Source: Bacteroidales bacterium
GTDB lineage: Bacteria; Bacteroidota; Bacteroidia; Bacteroidales; UBA10428
NCBI GenBank assembly: GCA_035299085.1
Contig: DATGXG010000060.1
Coordinates: 1 to 55,041, forward strand
DNA length: 55,041 nt
Direction: 5' to 3'
Below, one piece after another: positions 34,472-42,704 of this stretch. The notes under the pieces were generated by a model that was not told the DNA's origin, made no database searches, and saw nothing but the letters and a program-made list of their open reading frames with translations. Numbering within the stretch: the stretch's first letter is position 1; each line of letters begins with the position of its first letter. The position numbers were made by a program, and so were the translations under genes.

Positions 34472-36790
34472 ATGCAAAAAACCGAAAATTCAATAATAGC
34501 TGATGATCTCCAATTATCGGTTTCACAGGTTAAGGGAAATAGTTGGCTGGAAGGATTATTCGGTATAGAAAAAGAAAATTTACGGGTCGATCCGATGGGA
34601 AACCTGGCACTTACACCACATCCAAAAGTTTTTGGCGATAAGTTAAAGCATCCTTTTATTAGTACGGATTTTTCTGAAAGTCAGATTGAAATGAGAACCC
34701 CGCCTTTGCCGGATATTCATCAGGTGATGGGATTTCTTCAAACCATTCATGATATTGTGAGCGTTGAACTGAATGAAGAATACTTATGGCCCCAGAGCAT
34801 CCCGCCGGTTTTACCGGATAGTGAGAAAATACCTGTTGCCCGGTATGATGAAGAAGGGAAGGAAGCACAGGCATACAGGGAATTTCTTGCCCGAAAATAT
34901 GGTCCGAAGAACCAGATGTTTTCCGGAATTCATTTCAATTTCTCATTAAGCGACAGGTTGCTGGATATGCTCTATAAAAACAGCCATTCTGATGTTTCAC
35001 CGGATGAATTTAAAGATATGATATATTTAAAAGCCATCCGGCAATTGCTGAGGTATCGATGGTTATATGTGCTTCTTTACGGAAACAGCCCGGTTGTTGA
35101 TGCATCCATGGAGCTTTCCTGTAAACTTGATCCGGGCAAAGTTGACCATCATGTCATCGGACTTTCCATCCGGAACAGCTGCTTCGGCTATCAGAATCTG
35201 GGCACCCTGTATCCCGATTATTCAACGGTTCCGGATTACTTAAAAAGTGTGGAACGGATGATTTCAGAAGGAAAGCTTGCCTCGCCAAAGGAATTGTATG
35301 CACCGGTCCGTCCAAAATTTACCGGTAATGATTCCCATATTTCTTATATCGAAATCAGGTTTGTGGATATTGATCCTTTAGAAAGGACCGGGATCAAAGA
35401 AGAAGCGCTTCGGTTTTTGCATGCACTTACCTTGTTTGGAATTTTAACCGATGAACCCGGCGAATTTGACAAACCAGCCCAGGCGTTGGCAAATTTACAG
35501 TATGGCAAGGTTTCGCTTTACGGACTTGATCCTTCTTTAATCATACATGAGCAAAACGGAAAGTCAATTGATAGTTGGGCAGATGCGAAATTGCTGATCC
35601 AATCGATCCGGACAACATTCGGGAATGCACACATCACTGATGCCAATTATTTCAATGCAATTGACACCGCGTATAACCTGGCCTGCAATCCTGGAAAGAG
35701 GCCTGTATTTGATGTGCTGGAAGGTATATTGAAAATAGGTTATATCCCGTTTCATTTACAACTGGCGGCAAAATACCTTGATGATAGTAAAAACCACAGT
35801 TATACATTTTCAGGATTTACCGGCCTTGAATTATCAACGCAGCTCTTGTTGCGGGAGGGAATCAAAAGAGGTGTAAATTTTGAAATTCTTGACCTGAAGG
35901 AAAACTTTGTCCGATTCAGAAAGGGTGATCATATTCAATATGTAAAACAGGCAACGAAAACTTCACTTGATGACTATGCCAGCATATTGGCCATGGAGAA
36001 TAAAATGATCACAAAACAGATTCTGCAGGAGAATGGAGTGAGGACGCCCGAAGGAAATGCTTACACGGATGCCGGCAAAGCAAAAGCCGATTTCAGTTAT
36101 TACCGGGGAAGAGCGATAGTGGTAAAACCCAACCAGACCAATTTCGGAATCGGGATCACTATTCTGAAGAAAAACCAGGATCAGGAAGTATATAACAGGG
36201 CCGTCGACATTGCTTTTGAGAAGGACAATACCATACTCATTGAAGAATTCATCGGGGGCAAAGAATTCAGAATCTTTGTTATCAATGACGAGGTGGTGGG
36301 TATCTTGCATCGTGTACCGGCCAATGTTAAGGGGGATGGAAAATCGACCATTCGCGAACTTGTAGGCCTTAAAAACCTGGATCCGTTAAGGGGCAAAGGA
36401 TATGTAACTCCATTGGAAAAGATTCAGCTTGGTGAAGCAGAAACTATGTTCCTGGCTTTGCAGCAGAAGGATTTTGATTACATTCCTGCAATCAATGAGA
36501 CAGTTTTTCTGCGCGAGAATTCAAATATAAGCACAGGAGGTGACAGCATTGATTATACTGATGAAATACCAGAATCGTATAAAAAGATTGCGGTTAAAGC
36601 AGCCCGGGCGCTGAAAGTTAAGATAACGGGACTGGATATGATTATAAAGGATTATACTCTTGAGGCAACTGAAGATAATTATGCCATCATAGAACTAAAC
36701 TTTAATCCGGCTATCCATATTCATTGTCATCCCTATATCGGGAAAAACAGGAAACTCAATGAGAAATTAATGGATGCCCTGGGATATTAG
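34472..36790 (+). CDS. gshAB: Bifunctional glutamate-cysteine ligase/glutathione synthetase
   Basis: 772 residues, started at the ATG 7 bp after the MATE stop; the longer frame overlaps the MATE gene. The N-terminal ~450 residues are a GshA-type ligase (GLFGIEKENLRVD, FSESQIEMRTPPL, IEIRFVDIDP). The C-terminal ~270 residues are an ATP-grasp synthetase (AIVVKPNQTNFGIGI, ILIEEFIGGKEFRIFV, IIELNFNPAIHIHCHPYIG). This is the GshF arrangement that makes glutathione from Glu, Cys and Gly in one protein. Glutathione capacity is not universal in this phylum, so the MATE/MarR pairing suggests a thiol-stress or conjugate-export module. Confidence 0.92.
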   Translation: MQKTENSIIADDLQLSVSQVKGNSWLEGLFGIEKENLRVDPMGNLALTPHPKVFGDKLKHPFISTDFSESQIEMRTPPLPDIHQVMGFLQTIHDIVSVELNEEYLWPQSIPPVLPDSEKIPVARYDEEGKEAQAYREFLARKYGPKNQMFSGIHFNFSLSDRLLDMLYKNSHSDVSPDEFKDMIYLKAIRQLLRYRWLYVLLYGNSPVVDASMELSCKLDPGKVDHHVIGLSIRNSCFGYQNLGTLYPDYSTVPDYLKSVERMISEGKLASPKELYAPVRPKFTGNDSHISYIEIRFVDIDPLERTGIKEEALRFLHALTLFGILTDEPGEFDKPAQALANLQYGKVSLYGLDPSLIIHEQNGKSIDSWADAKLLIQSIRTTFGNAHITDANYFNAIDTAYNLACNPGKRPVFDVLEGILKIGYIPFHLQLAAKYLDDSKNHSYTFSGFTGLELSTQLLLREGIKRGVNFEILDLKENFVRFRKGDHIQYVKQATKTSLDDYASILAMENKMITKQILQENGVRTPEGNAYTDAGKAKADFSYYRGRAIVVKPNQTNFGIGITILKKNQDQEVYNRAVDIAFEKDNTILIEEFIGGKEFRIFVINDEVVGILHRVPANVKGDGKSTIRELVGLKNLDPLRGKGYVTPLEKIQLGEAETMFLALQQKDFDYIPAINETVFLRENSNISTGGDSIDYTDEIPESYKKIAVKAARALKVKITGLDMIIKDYTLEATEDNYAIIELNFNPAIHIHCHPYIGKNRKLNEKLMDALGY

Positions 36791-36886
36791 ATCGGGCTAC
36801 GAGATATGCCACACCACCCACCAGAAAGCAACGCGGGGATCGACCCGTTAATTCTCATATACCGCAGCTGCGTGTCGGAAATTGTT

Positions 36887-37639
36887 TTAAATGTTTCCTT
36901 CTGTAGTAAAAAAGTTCTTTATTGAGTCCTGTTTCAGCAGGGTTCGGATGTATTCATCAACTTCAGATTCTGTTAAAACAGGACCTTTGATTTGTTTTGA
37001 TCTTACAGAGCCGTCAGTTTGAGGAGCTATCAATATGGTTCTTCCATATTTTAAATTGAAGAGTCGCATATTAATAATGGCAAATTCTTCCCTGAATGCC
37101 GTCAGAAAAGCTACATAATCTATCTGGTCTTTTTTTGTCTTAAAGAAACCCTGTCCTATATAATCCGGGTTATTTCTTGAAATAATCTGAACACCGGCAT
37201 GTGTAAAATTAACGCTATCCACAAAATCAGTCAGTACAACAATAACAAAGAAAATCTCATTTTCTTTGTTACCTAAATATTGCTCATTTAACGTATTGCT
37301 ATTTACAAGAAAGTAGGAATATAAGAGTGTTTTACCATTGGTTTTTATTCCTTGTATCAGGTTTCCTCCGCTCCCAATGCCTTTGAATGAATTCTGACCT
37401 AAAAGTTCATATTTGGGAACCGGAAAGGCCCCGTAAGTAATCGGTTCGGATTTTGTTTCCCGGTTTCTGTCCAGGTCCCTGGTCAATAGTTCCTGATTCC
37501 AGGTGGTAGAATCCTCCCTGTTTTCAAGATATTTAATCTCTTTTTCATTATTCCATGCCGTAGTATTTTGGCCCATGCATACCAAATAGATATTAAAGAG
37601 GCAAAATATGGAAAGAATTGTTTTGAATTGGTAATTCAT
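36887..37639 (-). CDS. Secreted protein of unknown function
   Basis: 250 residues from the ATG at 37639; a TTG three codons upstream is also open. The signal peptide is MNYQFKTILSIFCLFNIYLV, followed by CMGQ. The mature part is mixed alpha/beta without a recognisable motif. It contains short segments FFVIVVLTDFVDSVNF and GRTILIAPQTDGSVRSK. The C-terminus is charged (EYIRTLLKQDSIKNFF). It stands 119 bp after the next minus-strand gene, with a terminator-like hairpin between them, so it is probably an independent unit. Confidence 0.6.
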   Translation of the reverse strand: MNYQFKTILSIFCLFNIYLVCMGQNTTAWNNEKEIKYLENREDSTTWNQELLTRDLDRNRETKSEPITYGAFPVPKYELLGQNSFKGIGSGGNLIQGIKTNGKTLLYSYFLVNSNTLNEQYLGNKENEIFFVIVVLTDFVDSVNFTHAGVQIISRNNPDYIGQGFFKTKKDQIDYVAFLTAFREEFAIINMRLFNLKYGRTILIAPQTDGSVRSKQIKGPVLTESEVDEYIRTLLKQDSIKNFFTTEGNI

Positions 37640-37694
37640 TGGTTTCAATTTTTGTTTTTACAAATGAGATAATGCCTTTATTACAGGTGCATAA

Positions 37695-37728
37695 AATAAA
37701 AAGGCGACCTGCAGAGAGGACGCCTTCT
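37695..37728 (-). terminator. Rho-independent-type terminator
   Basis: On the minus strand AAGGCG (37726-37721) pairs with CGCCTT (37706-37701). It is followed by TTTATTTTAT, a U-rich tail. It lies about 30 bp after the stop of the 150-aa gene and would end that transcript. Confidence 0.65.
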
Positions 37729-37758
37729 TTACATGAACGGACTACTATAACAACATTT

Positions 37759-38211
37759 CTATAGCGAACTATAAGTAATGCCGAATTCCTTGCATGTGTT
37801 CTGCAATCCCCGTTCATCCAGTTGCAGGTAATAGGAAGTTCCCTTGTACAAATAGTACCGGGCTGTTTCTCCCGTCCAATCCATACTTTTTAAGGTAAGC
37901 TTGTAGAGAGTGAGGTCATTCCAGGTTTTCTTGAATTCCATGAAAACCTTCTGGTCCGTCGGCTTATTGTCTTCATACAATAAGAGTTTGGTGTAAATCT
38001 TTCCATCCTTTGAAAAGGAATTGATGTCATTGTAACTGTAATCTACAGTTTTTCCGTCTTCAAGAATGACTGTGGCTTTGGTAATTCCGAGGTTAATCTG
38101 CTTACAATCGATTTTCCCATCATCGGTTTCGAGCCAGTTGGTACCCAGGGTGTTGGCAAAACCGGTAACACATAAGAAAAGAACAGTTGAAAAAATTAAA
38201 GTTTTTTTCAT
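37759..38211 (-). CDS. Small secreted protein, 150 aa
   Basis: A signal peptide (MKKTLIFSTVLFLCVTGFAN) precedes about 130 beta-rich residues with TVDYSYNDINSFSKDGKIYT and two Cys (in KIDCKQ and NTCKEF). The start at 38211 is favoured by GGAGG 8-9 bp upstream, one of few clear Shine-Dalgarno-like sites here; the frame opens five codons earlier inside that site. No family is recognised. It is followed by a terminator and preceded by a strong palindrome (38337-38358). Confidence 0.6.
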   Translation of the reverse strand: MKKTLIFSTVLFLCVTGFANTLGTNWLETDDGKIDCKQINLGITKATVILEDGKTVDYSYNDINSFSKDGKIYTKLLLYEDNKPTDQKVFMEFKKTWNDLTLYKLTLKSMDWTGETARYYLYKGTSYYLQLDERGLQNTCKEFGITYSSL

Positions 38212-38328
38212 GGCCAGGTCCTCCATTTTATTAATGTAAAAAATCGACCATAAAACGTGCCATTACATATATCTATCTGATTTTTAGAACATTTAATGCT
38301 TTTTAAATTACACAGTTTTGTTTATTTT

Positions 38329-38358
38329 CGGACGATATATGTCCGATTACGGACATAT
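38329..38358. promoter_or_regulatory. Perfect 9-bp palindrome with a third half-site
   Basis: ATATGTCCG (38337-38345) and CGGACATAT (38350-38358) are perfect arms around ATTA. A third half-site CGGAC (38329-38333) pairs with the same GTCCG at a 7-bp spacing. It lies about 120 bp upstream of the 150-aa gene and 50 bp downstream of the membrane-protein operon. There is no U tract, so an operator is more likely than a terminator. Confidence 0.5.
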
Positions 38359-38408
38359 TGATCTGCATTTAAAAATAACGCCCCGCCCTCTTAAACCCCA
38401 GGCATGTA

Positions 38409-39332
38409 TTAATTCCGCCTGAAATTATAAATAGAAAAGCATGAGAAGCTAAGCAGGATCATAAACAGGTAGAACATCATCCAGAGCACTGATATGGTTC
38501 CGGCAAAATTCAATTGAAAAAAAACTTTGCCGAAATGGAAATAGCAGTAAATAACCGGAACCACAATGATGGGCAGGCCAACTAATAACGCCGACATACC
38601 TGAGGCATAAATATCTCTTTTCTGTTTCTCATCAAACCACCCGGCCCTTTTATCGTGTATGTAACGAACAAGCCATAACAGTAAAACGGAAATATAGGGA
38701 AGTAATACAAAAAGATAGGGCAAAAGTCCGGCCGGACGTAAATGGTTATTAAAATGCAATTCCAACTGCATGTGCCTGAACTGCGAAAATTGTACAAAAA
38801 CAATCAGCATGCACCAAAGGCTACACACTATCCCGATCATATTTAACGCAACAAAAAGTTGCTCCCTTGAAACACTTTTCGGTGCACTGTATTCTTGTCC
38901 CAGCCTGAGCAACCGAATGAAATAGAATAAAGCATACAGAAAAAATGAGACATTGATAAAATGAGAAATCCATACTATCCTTATTAATCCCATATACGGA
39001 TATCCGTTAGTTATATCGTCTTCAATCTCATTCATCAGAATAAAGCCAGCCATGAGCACCACAAATGAAAGTATACCAAAAACTATCAGGATGATCTCTG
39101 CTGAGGTAAGCGATTTTGAATTTCGGAAACTGTTGACAGCAGAAAAGATGATGACGAGGTGGCTGAAGAAAAAGAGAATCAGCCCATATATGGCAATCCA
39201 CATCAGTGTATCGTCCCTCATAATAAATTTGGGAAAATCAAGGTACATATACGTATTGTATCCCAGCCAGATAAGGCTTATGATGCATAAGACAACAGTA
39301 AGCCGTAATAAAAAGACAGGTTTTGTTTTCAT
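38409..39332 (-). CDS. Seven-helix membrane protein, paralogue 2
   Basis: 307 residues with seven or so hydrophobic helices and short loops. It is homologous to the next upstream gene: both share an ILMNE motif after the third helix (AGFILMNEIEDD here), a late D-EKQK-D segment (FDEKQKRDIYASG) and a C-terminal (S/L)-x-NF(R/K)R end. No catalytic or transport signature is recognised. It follows its paralogue by 7 bp in a three-gene operon headed by an XRE regulator. Confidence 0.7.
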   Translation of the reverse strand: MKTKPVFLLRLTVVLCIISLIWLGYNTYMYLDFPKFIMRDDTLMWIAIYGLILFFFSHLVIIFSAVNSFRNSKSLTSAEIILIVFGILSFVVLMAGFILMNEIEDDITNGYPYMGLIRIVWISHFINVSFFLYALFYFIRLLRLGQEYSAPKSVSREQLFVALNMIGIVCSLWCMLIVFVQFSQFRHMQLELHFNNHLRPAGLLPYLFVLLPYISVLLLWLVRYIHDKRAGWFDEKQKRDIYASGMSALLVGLPIIVVPVIYCYFHFGKVFFQLNFAGTISVLWMMFYLFMILLSFSCFSIYNFRRN

Positions 39333-39339
39333 GACTTAA

Positions 39340-40257
39340 TTAGGCTCGTTTAAAGTTCAATAAAACAAATATCGAAAAAATCAAAAGGGTCGTGAATACA
39401 TAAACAGGGAATGCAAGGACACCTGTAACGATATTTACCTGATGAATATTCATGAACATAAAAAACGACATTACAGGGATGGAAAATAACCATGTATATA
39501 AACCTGCCTTTGCCAGGTCGCTTTTCTGTTTTTCATCATAAACCGACCTGTCCTTTTTACAGGCAAGCCTGATAATCCAGAAAAGAATCATGGACAGATA
39601 GGGGAACATAAAAATCAGGCAGCACATAAATACCCAGTTTACATAAGAGGGAGATAATTTATGACTGTAAAAGCTCAGGTATTTATAAGCATACCAGGTA
39701 AACATCAGACCGATTACACCGCTTATGATACCGATGTACTGGGTAATTTCGAAAATATATTCATTTGATTGTGAATCCGTGCTTACTGCATACTTTAGAT
39801 TTCGCATGCCCCGAATAACAAAAACCATTGCACTGATGCAGAATATCAGGTTAACGATCATGAAACTGTGGGTATACTTCCACTCAAAGTCCGCATTGTA
39901 GCCTCCCAAATAAAACTCTTCGTAATATTCGTTCATAAGGATACCCTGCACGAGGAAACCACAAAATGCAACAGTTCCAATTATGGAGAGAAGAATCCCG
40001 GCAATCCTGGATTTCAATGTCCGTTTATAAATCAGGTAGGCAGAAATCCAGACAGCCATGCAGAGCAGCAACTGCGCAAAGAATTCCTCTCGTAACGGAT
40101 TGTACCAGGTTTCTATCGCGGGCGTTTTTGCTTTAAGATTTTTAAGGATGAAAAAATTATAACATTGACCGGCCATACATATGAACAGAAGCACGACAGT
40201 GACGGATAAAACACCCGACAACAAGGGGCTTTTTGGATGCTTTGATTCTGTTTCCAT
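39340..40257 (-). CDS. Seven-helix membrane protein, paralogue 1
   Basis: 305 residues with about seven transmembrane helices. Shared features with paralogue 2 are GILMNEYYEE, YDEKQKSDLAKAGLYT and the ending LLNFKRA, so the pair arose by duplication. A short N-terminal cytoplasmic stretch (METESKHPKSP) precedes helix 1. The gene starts 20 bp after the XRE regulator. Function is unknown; small regulator/membrane-protein pairs elsewhere often act in envelope or antibiotic response, but that is only an analogy. Confidence 0.7.
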   Translation of the reverse strand: METESKHPKSPLLSGVLSVTVVLLFICMAGQCYNFFILKNLKAKTPAIETWYNPLREEFFAQLLLCMAVWISAYLIYKRTLKSRIAGILLSIIGTVAFCGFLVQGILMNEYYEEFYLGGYNADFEWKYTHSFMIVNLIFCISAMVFVIRGMRNLKYAVSTDSQSNEYIFEITQYIGIISGVIGLMFTWYAYKYLSFYSHKLSPSYVNWVFMCCLIFMFPYLSMILFWIIRLACKKDRSVYDEKQKSDLAKAGLYTWLFSIPVMSFFMFMNIHQVNIVTGVLAFPVYVFTTLLIFSIFVLLNFKRA

Positions 40258-40277
40258 GGTTGTAAAATAGAATAGGG

Positions 40278-40490
40278 TTACTCAGGTATATTCTTGATAT
40301 AGAATACTTCTTCGACGTTTTTACCAAAAAACCGGGCAATTTTAAAAGCCAGCAAGGCAGAAGGAATAAATTTACCTTTCTCAATAGCATAAATCGTTTG
40401 GCGGGTAACTCCGATTTCGTTGGCCAATTCTTCCTGTGACATTTCGTTATGCTCAAACCGACATTTACGGATCGTATTGCCTAGTTCCAT
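40278..40490 (-). CDS. XRE-family transcriptional regulator (70 aa)
   Basis: 70 residues; I start at the ATG giving MELGNTIRKCRFEHNEMSQE, the usual first residues of this compact family, and not seven codons upstream. The HTH is MSQEELANEIGVTRQTIYAI followed by EKGKFIPSALLAFKIARFFG. The very conserved EKGKF.PS.LAFKIA pattern is typical of small regulators that head operons with membrane proteins. It is the first gene of the operon with the two seven-helix proteins, and the palindrome just upstream is its likely operator. Confidence 0.9.
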   Translation of the reverse strand: MELGNTIRKCRFEHNEMSQEELANEIGVTRQTIYAIEKGKFIPSALLAFKIARFFGKNVEEVFYIKNIPE

Positions 40491-40510
40491 ATGTAAAGTA
40501 TAATTGTACA

Positions 40511-40532
40511 AATGTAATGTTTATTTTACATT
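40511..40532 (-). promoter_or_regulatory. Operator-like palindrome before the XRE operon
   Basis: AATGTAA (40511-40517) and TTACATT (40526-40532) are perfect 7-bp arms with an 8-bp spacer, 21-42 bp upstream of the XRE start codon. The position over the expected promoter supports autoregulation by the XRE protein. Confidence 0.55.
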
Positions 40533-40559
40533 ATGTCAATTATTTTTTACAAATATTTT

Positions 40560-41639
40560 TCAGTTGCAGATTGAAATGATGTGTTCCACCACACCAAAAT
40601 TATAGCTGAATGACAATTGATATTCTCCCTGGATAAGGGGTTCTGCAATAATTACAACAATCAGCGTCTTCTCCGGAACAATGCAAACCAGCTGTCCGCC
40701 GTGTCCCATCATCATTACCCAATTGCGCCTTGCATCCAGCCTCCAGAAATAGCCAAACTGGGTGCCATACACATTCTGCTCCCGTACCTGGGTCATTTCC
40801 CTGATCCATTCGCGGGATACAATCTGCTGACCTTTGTATGAGCCGCTGTCGAGCACCAGTTGACCGAATTTGCCCAGTTCCCGGGGAGTTGTAAATATAC
40901 CATGGCCGCCAAGAGTGTACCCGTCGCGATAGCAATCCCATTTCAGATATTTTATCGCCAGCGGATCAAAAAGCACTTCCCTTGCCCAGTCCGATGTCTT
41001 TTGCCCGGCCTGTTTTTGAATGCAGATAGCCATGAGATGGGCATCGCAGTCCTTGTACATCGCTTTGGTTCCGGGTTTATCGGCCATAGGAAGATCAAGA
41101 ATGTATTCCAGGAGGCTGGAAGGTTTCTGCTGAAGCAACACAAAGTTGTTTCCTTTCATACCCTCATTCTGAAAATCAATTCCTGATTTCATGGTCAGCA
41201 AATGCTGAATGGTTATTCCGGTTTTGTCTTTATGAAGGTTGACTTCAGGGATGTATCTTTTGATTGAATCGGTTACACTGTTAAAAAGTCCGTGTTCAAT
41301 GGCAATGCCGGTAAGCAGACTGATTACCTGTTTTGTACAACTTTGAACCAGGATGGGGTTTGTGATATCATGGTCATCTTTGGTATAACTTTCAGCCAGC
41401 AGCTTACCGTTTCTGAAAACCAGGAGACTCCGTACCTGCCAGGTGTCCTTCCGGTTATGAAAATCTTCATATATGCCGGTGAGTTTTTCACCATTCAACC
41501 CTTCCGCTTCAGGTGTTGATATATCCCATCCATCATGTAAATCTTTCGGCTCGTAGCTGACAAACGGCTTTTTGAACTCTTCTTCTTTTAAGCAGGATAA
41601 CACCGAAAAAAACATCAATAAAAGGATTGAATATTTCAT
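40560..41639 (-). CDS. Class C beta-lactamase-fold serine hydrolase (lipoprotein)
   Basis: 359 residues. The lipoprotein signal ends SVLSC (Cys16). The Ser100-x-x-Lys103 motif (QSCTK) is intact. The second-box tyrosine is Tyr195, but the following motif reads YKD instead of YxN. The third box is HGG (GHGGQ) near residue 325, as in esterase- or DD-peptidase-like members (EstB, PBP4*). It is probably a periplasmic esterase or peptidase, not a true beta-lactamase. Its start overlaps the stop of the upstream gene by ATGA, so the two are translationally coupled. Confidence 0.85.
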   Translation of the reverse strand: MKYSILLLMFFSVLSCLKEEEFKKPFVSYEPKDLHDGWDISTPEAEGLNGEKLTGIYEDFHNRKDTWQVRSLLVFRNGKLLAESYTKDDHDITNPILVQSCTKQVISLLTGIAIEHGLFNSVTDSIKRYIPEVNLHKDKTGITIQHLLTMKSGIDFQNEGMKGNNFVLLQQKPSSLLEYILDLPMADKPGTKAMYKDCDAHLMAICIQKQAGQKTSDWAREVLFDPLAIKYLKWDCYRDGYTLGGHGIFTTPRELGKFGQLVLDSGSYKGQQIVSREWIREMTQVREQNVYGTQFGYFWRLDARRNWVMMMGHGGQLVCIVPEKTLIVVIIAEPLIQGEYQLSFSYNFGVVEHIISICN

Positions 41640-42382
41640 AACCTGCCAGGTTTTGAATGAATGGTAAGTTTTATCCCGATATCCAGGCGGGTCCAGTCAG
41701 GATCGGGCCTGTAATTTTTATAATCCACAAGGCACGATAAATGAATCCTTTGCGTTTTTAGCGAAGTAAAGCCTGCTTCAATATGAATGACCTGGTATGC
41801 GTTGAATGCAGTGAGCCGCATGTCCTTATGCAAATCTCTCATGGCGTCCTTGAAACCTATATCAAAAAACAGTGCATCAAAATCATCCGGTGTGCGTGAA
41901 GTAAAGCCGAAGAGGGTGCTTTGGCATTTTACGAAAAGAATTCTTTTTGTAAATGATTTCCGAAAATCAAGGCATATGCCGGCGCTGTAAGTTGAAAACC
42001 AGAAACCGTGTCCGGCCTGCAGGTCAGGATAAAATTCATAATTGTAATCTGAAATAAAACAGGGACCTATTCCCAATTGACGATCCAGGTTAACCAGGAA
42101 ATTAAAATGTATGGGTGACAGGTGAAAATCATAACACGATCCCTTTTCTGACAATAATCCGATTCCCAACTGAGATTCCAGCTGATACCGGACAAATTCT
42201 TTATTCCATTGCCAGCTTCTGCCATATTGCAATTGTGGTCCATTGAAAACAAATCCGTAATTCATACTTTCCCTGACCTGGCTGTAATTCATGATGAAAT
42301 ATTGTTCATGAATTCTGAGGGACTGCGATTTGAGCAATGATGAAAAACAAAGAAGAATAAAGAGGATCAAATATCGGTTCAT
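41636..42382 (-). CDS. Secreted protein of unknown function, coupled to the serine hydrolase
   Basis: 248 residues with a signal peptide (MNRYLILFILLCFSSLLKSQ). The mature region is beta-rich with amphipathic strands (YQVIHIEAGFTSLKTQRIH, LDIGIKLTIHSK near the end), which could be a small outer-membrane barrel. No family is recognised. The ATGA overlap with the downstream beta-lactamase-fold gene implies that both products are made together and perhaps work in the same envelope process. Confidence 0.6.
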   Translation of the reverse strand: MNRYLILFILLCFSSLLKSQSLRIHEQYFIMNYSQVRESMNYGFVFNGPQLQYGRSWQWNKEFVRYQLESQLGIGLLSEKGSCYDFHLSPIHFNFLVNLDRQLGIGPCFISDYNYEFYPDLQAGHGFWFSTYSAGICLDFRKSFTKRILFVKCQSTLFGFTSRTPDDFDALFFDIGFKDAMRDLHKDMRLTAFNAYQVIHIEAGFTSLKTQRIHLSCLVDYKNYRPDPDWTRLDIGIKLTIHSKPGRL

Positions 42383-42456
42383 CCGGTGACCTTTTGAATA
42401 GGACAGATTCAGTATGCGTTTACCCTATGCGAATTAGGTTGCAATCATTTCCGAAC

Positions 42457-42606
42457 AGCACCAGAGGTGCGACATTATGGTAGAATTTATGTATTTGCGA
42501 TACTCCAAGCATCAGAGGTGCGACATTATGGTAGAAATTATGTATTTGTGATACTCCAAGCACCGTAGGTGCGACATTATGGTAAATAAAATCTATTTCA
42601 TAGACC
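42457..42606. repeat. Repeat array 1 (GGTGCGACATTATGGTA, 51-bp period, 3 units)
   Basis: Three units begin at 42457, 42508 and 42559. Each has AGCACC/ATC..AGGTGCGACATTAT (arms GCACC / GGTGC form a small hairpin) followed by GGTAGAA and a short less-conserved stretch ending ATACTCCA. The last unit runs into AAAATCTATTTCATAGACC, which also follows array 2. The intervals resemble each other, so this is not a CRISPR. Confidence 0.85.
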
Positions 42607-42704
42607 TTACATTCATTCCTGGGATAATGATCTTAAATAATACATTTTTCCGAGGAATTGATATCTTTATAATACAGTGGAAATCCGCAAAAAATAAAAC
42701 ACAA

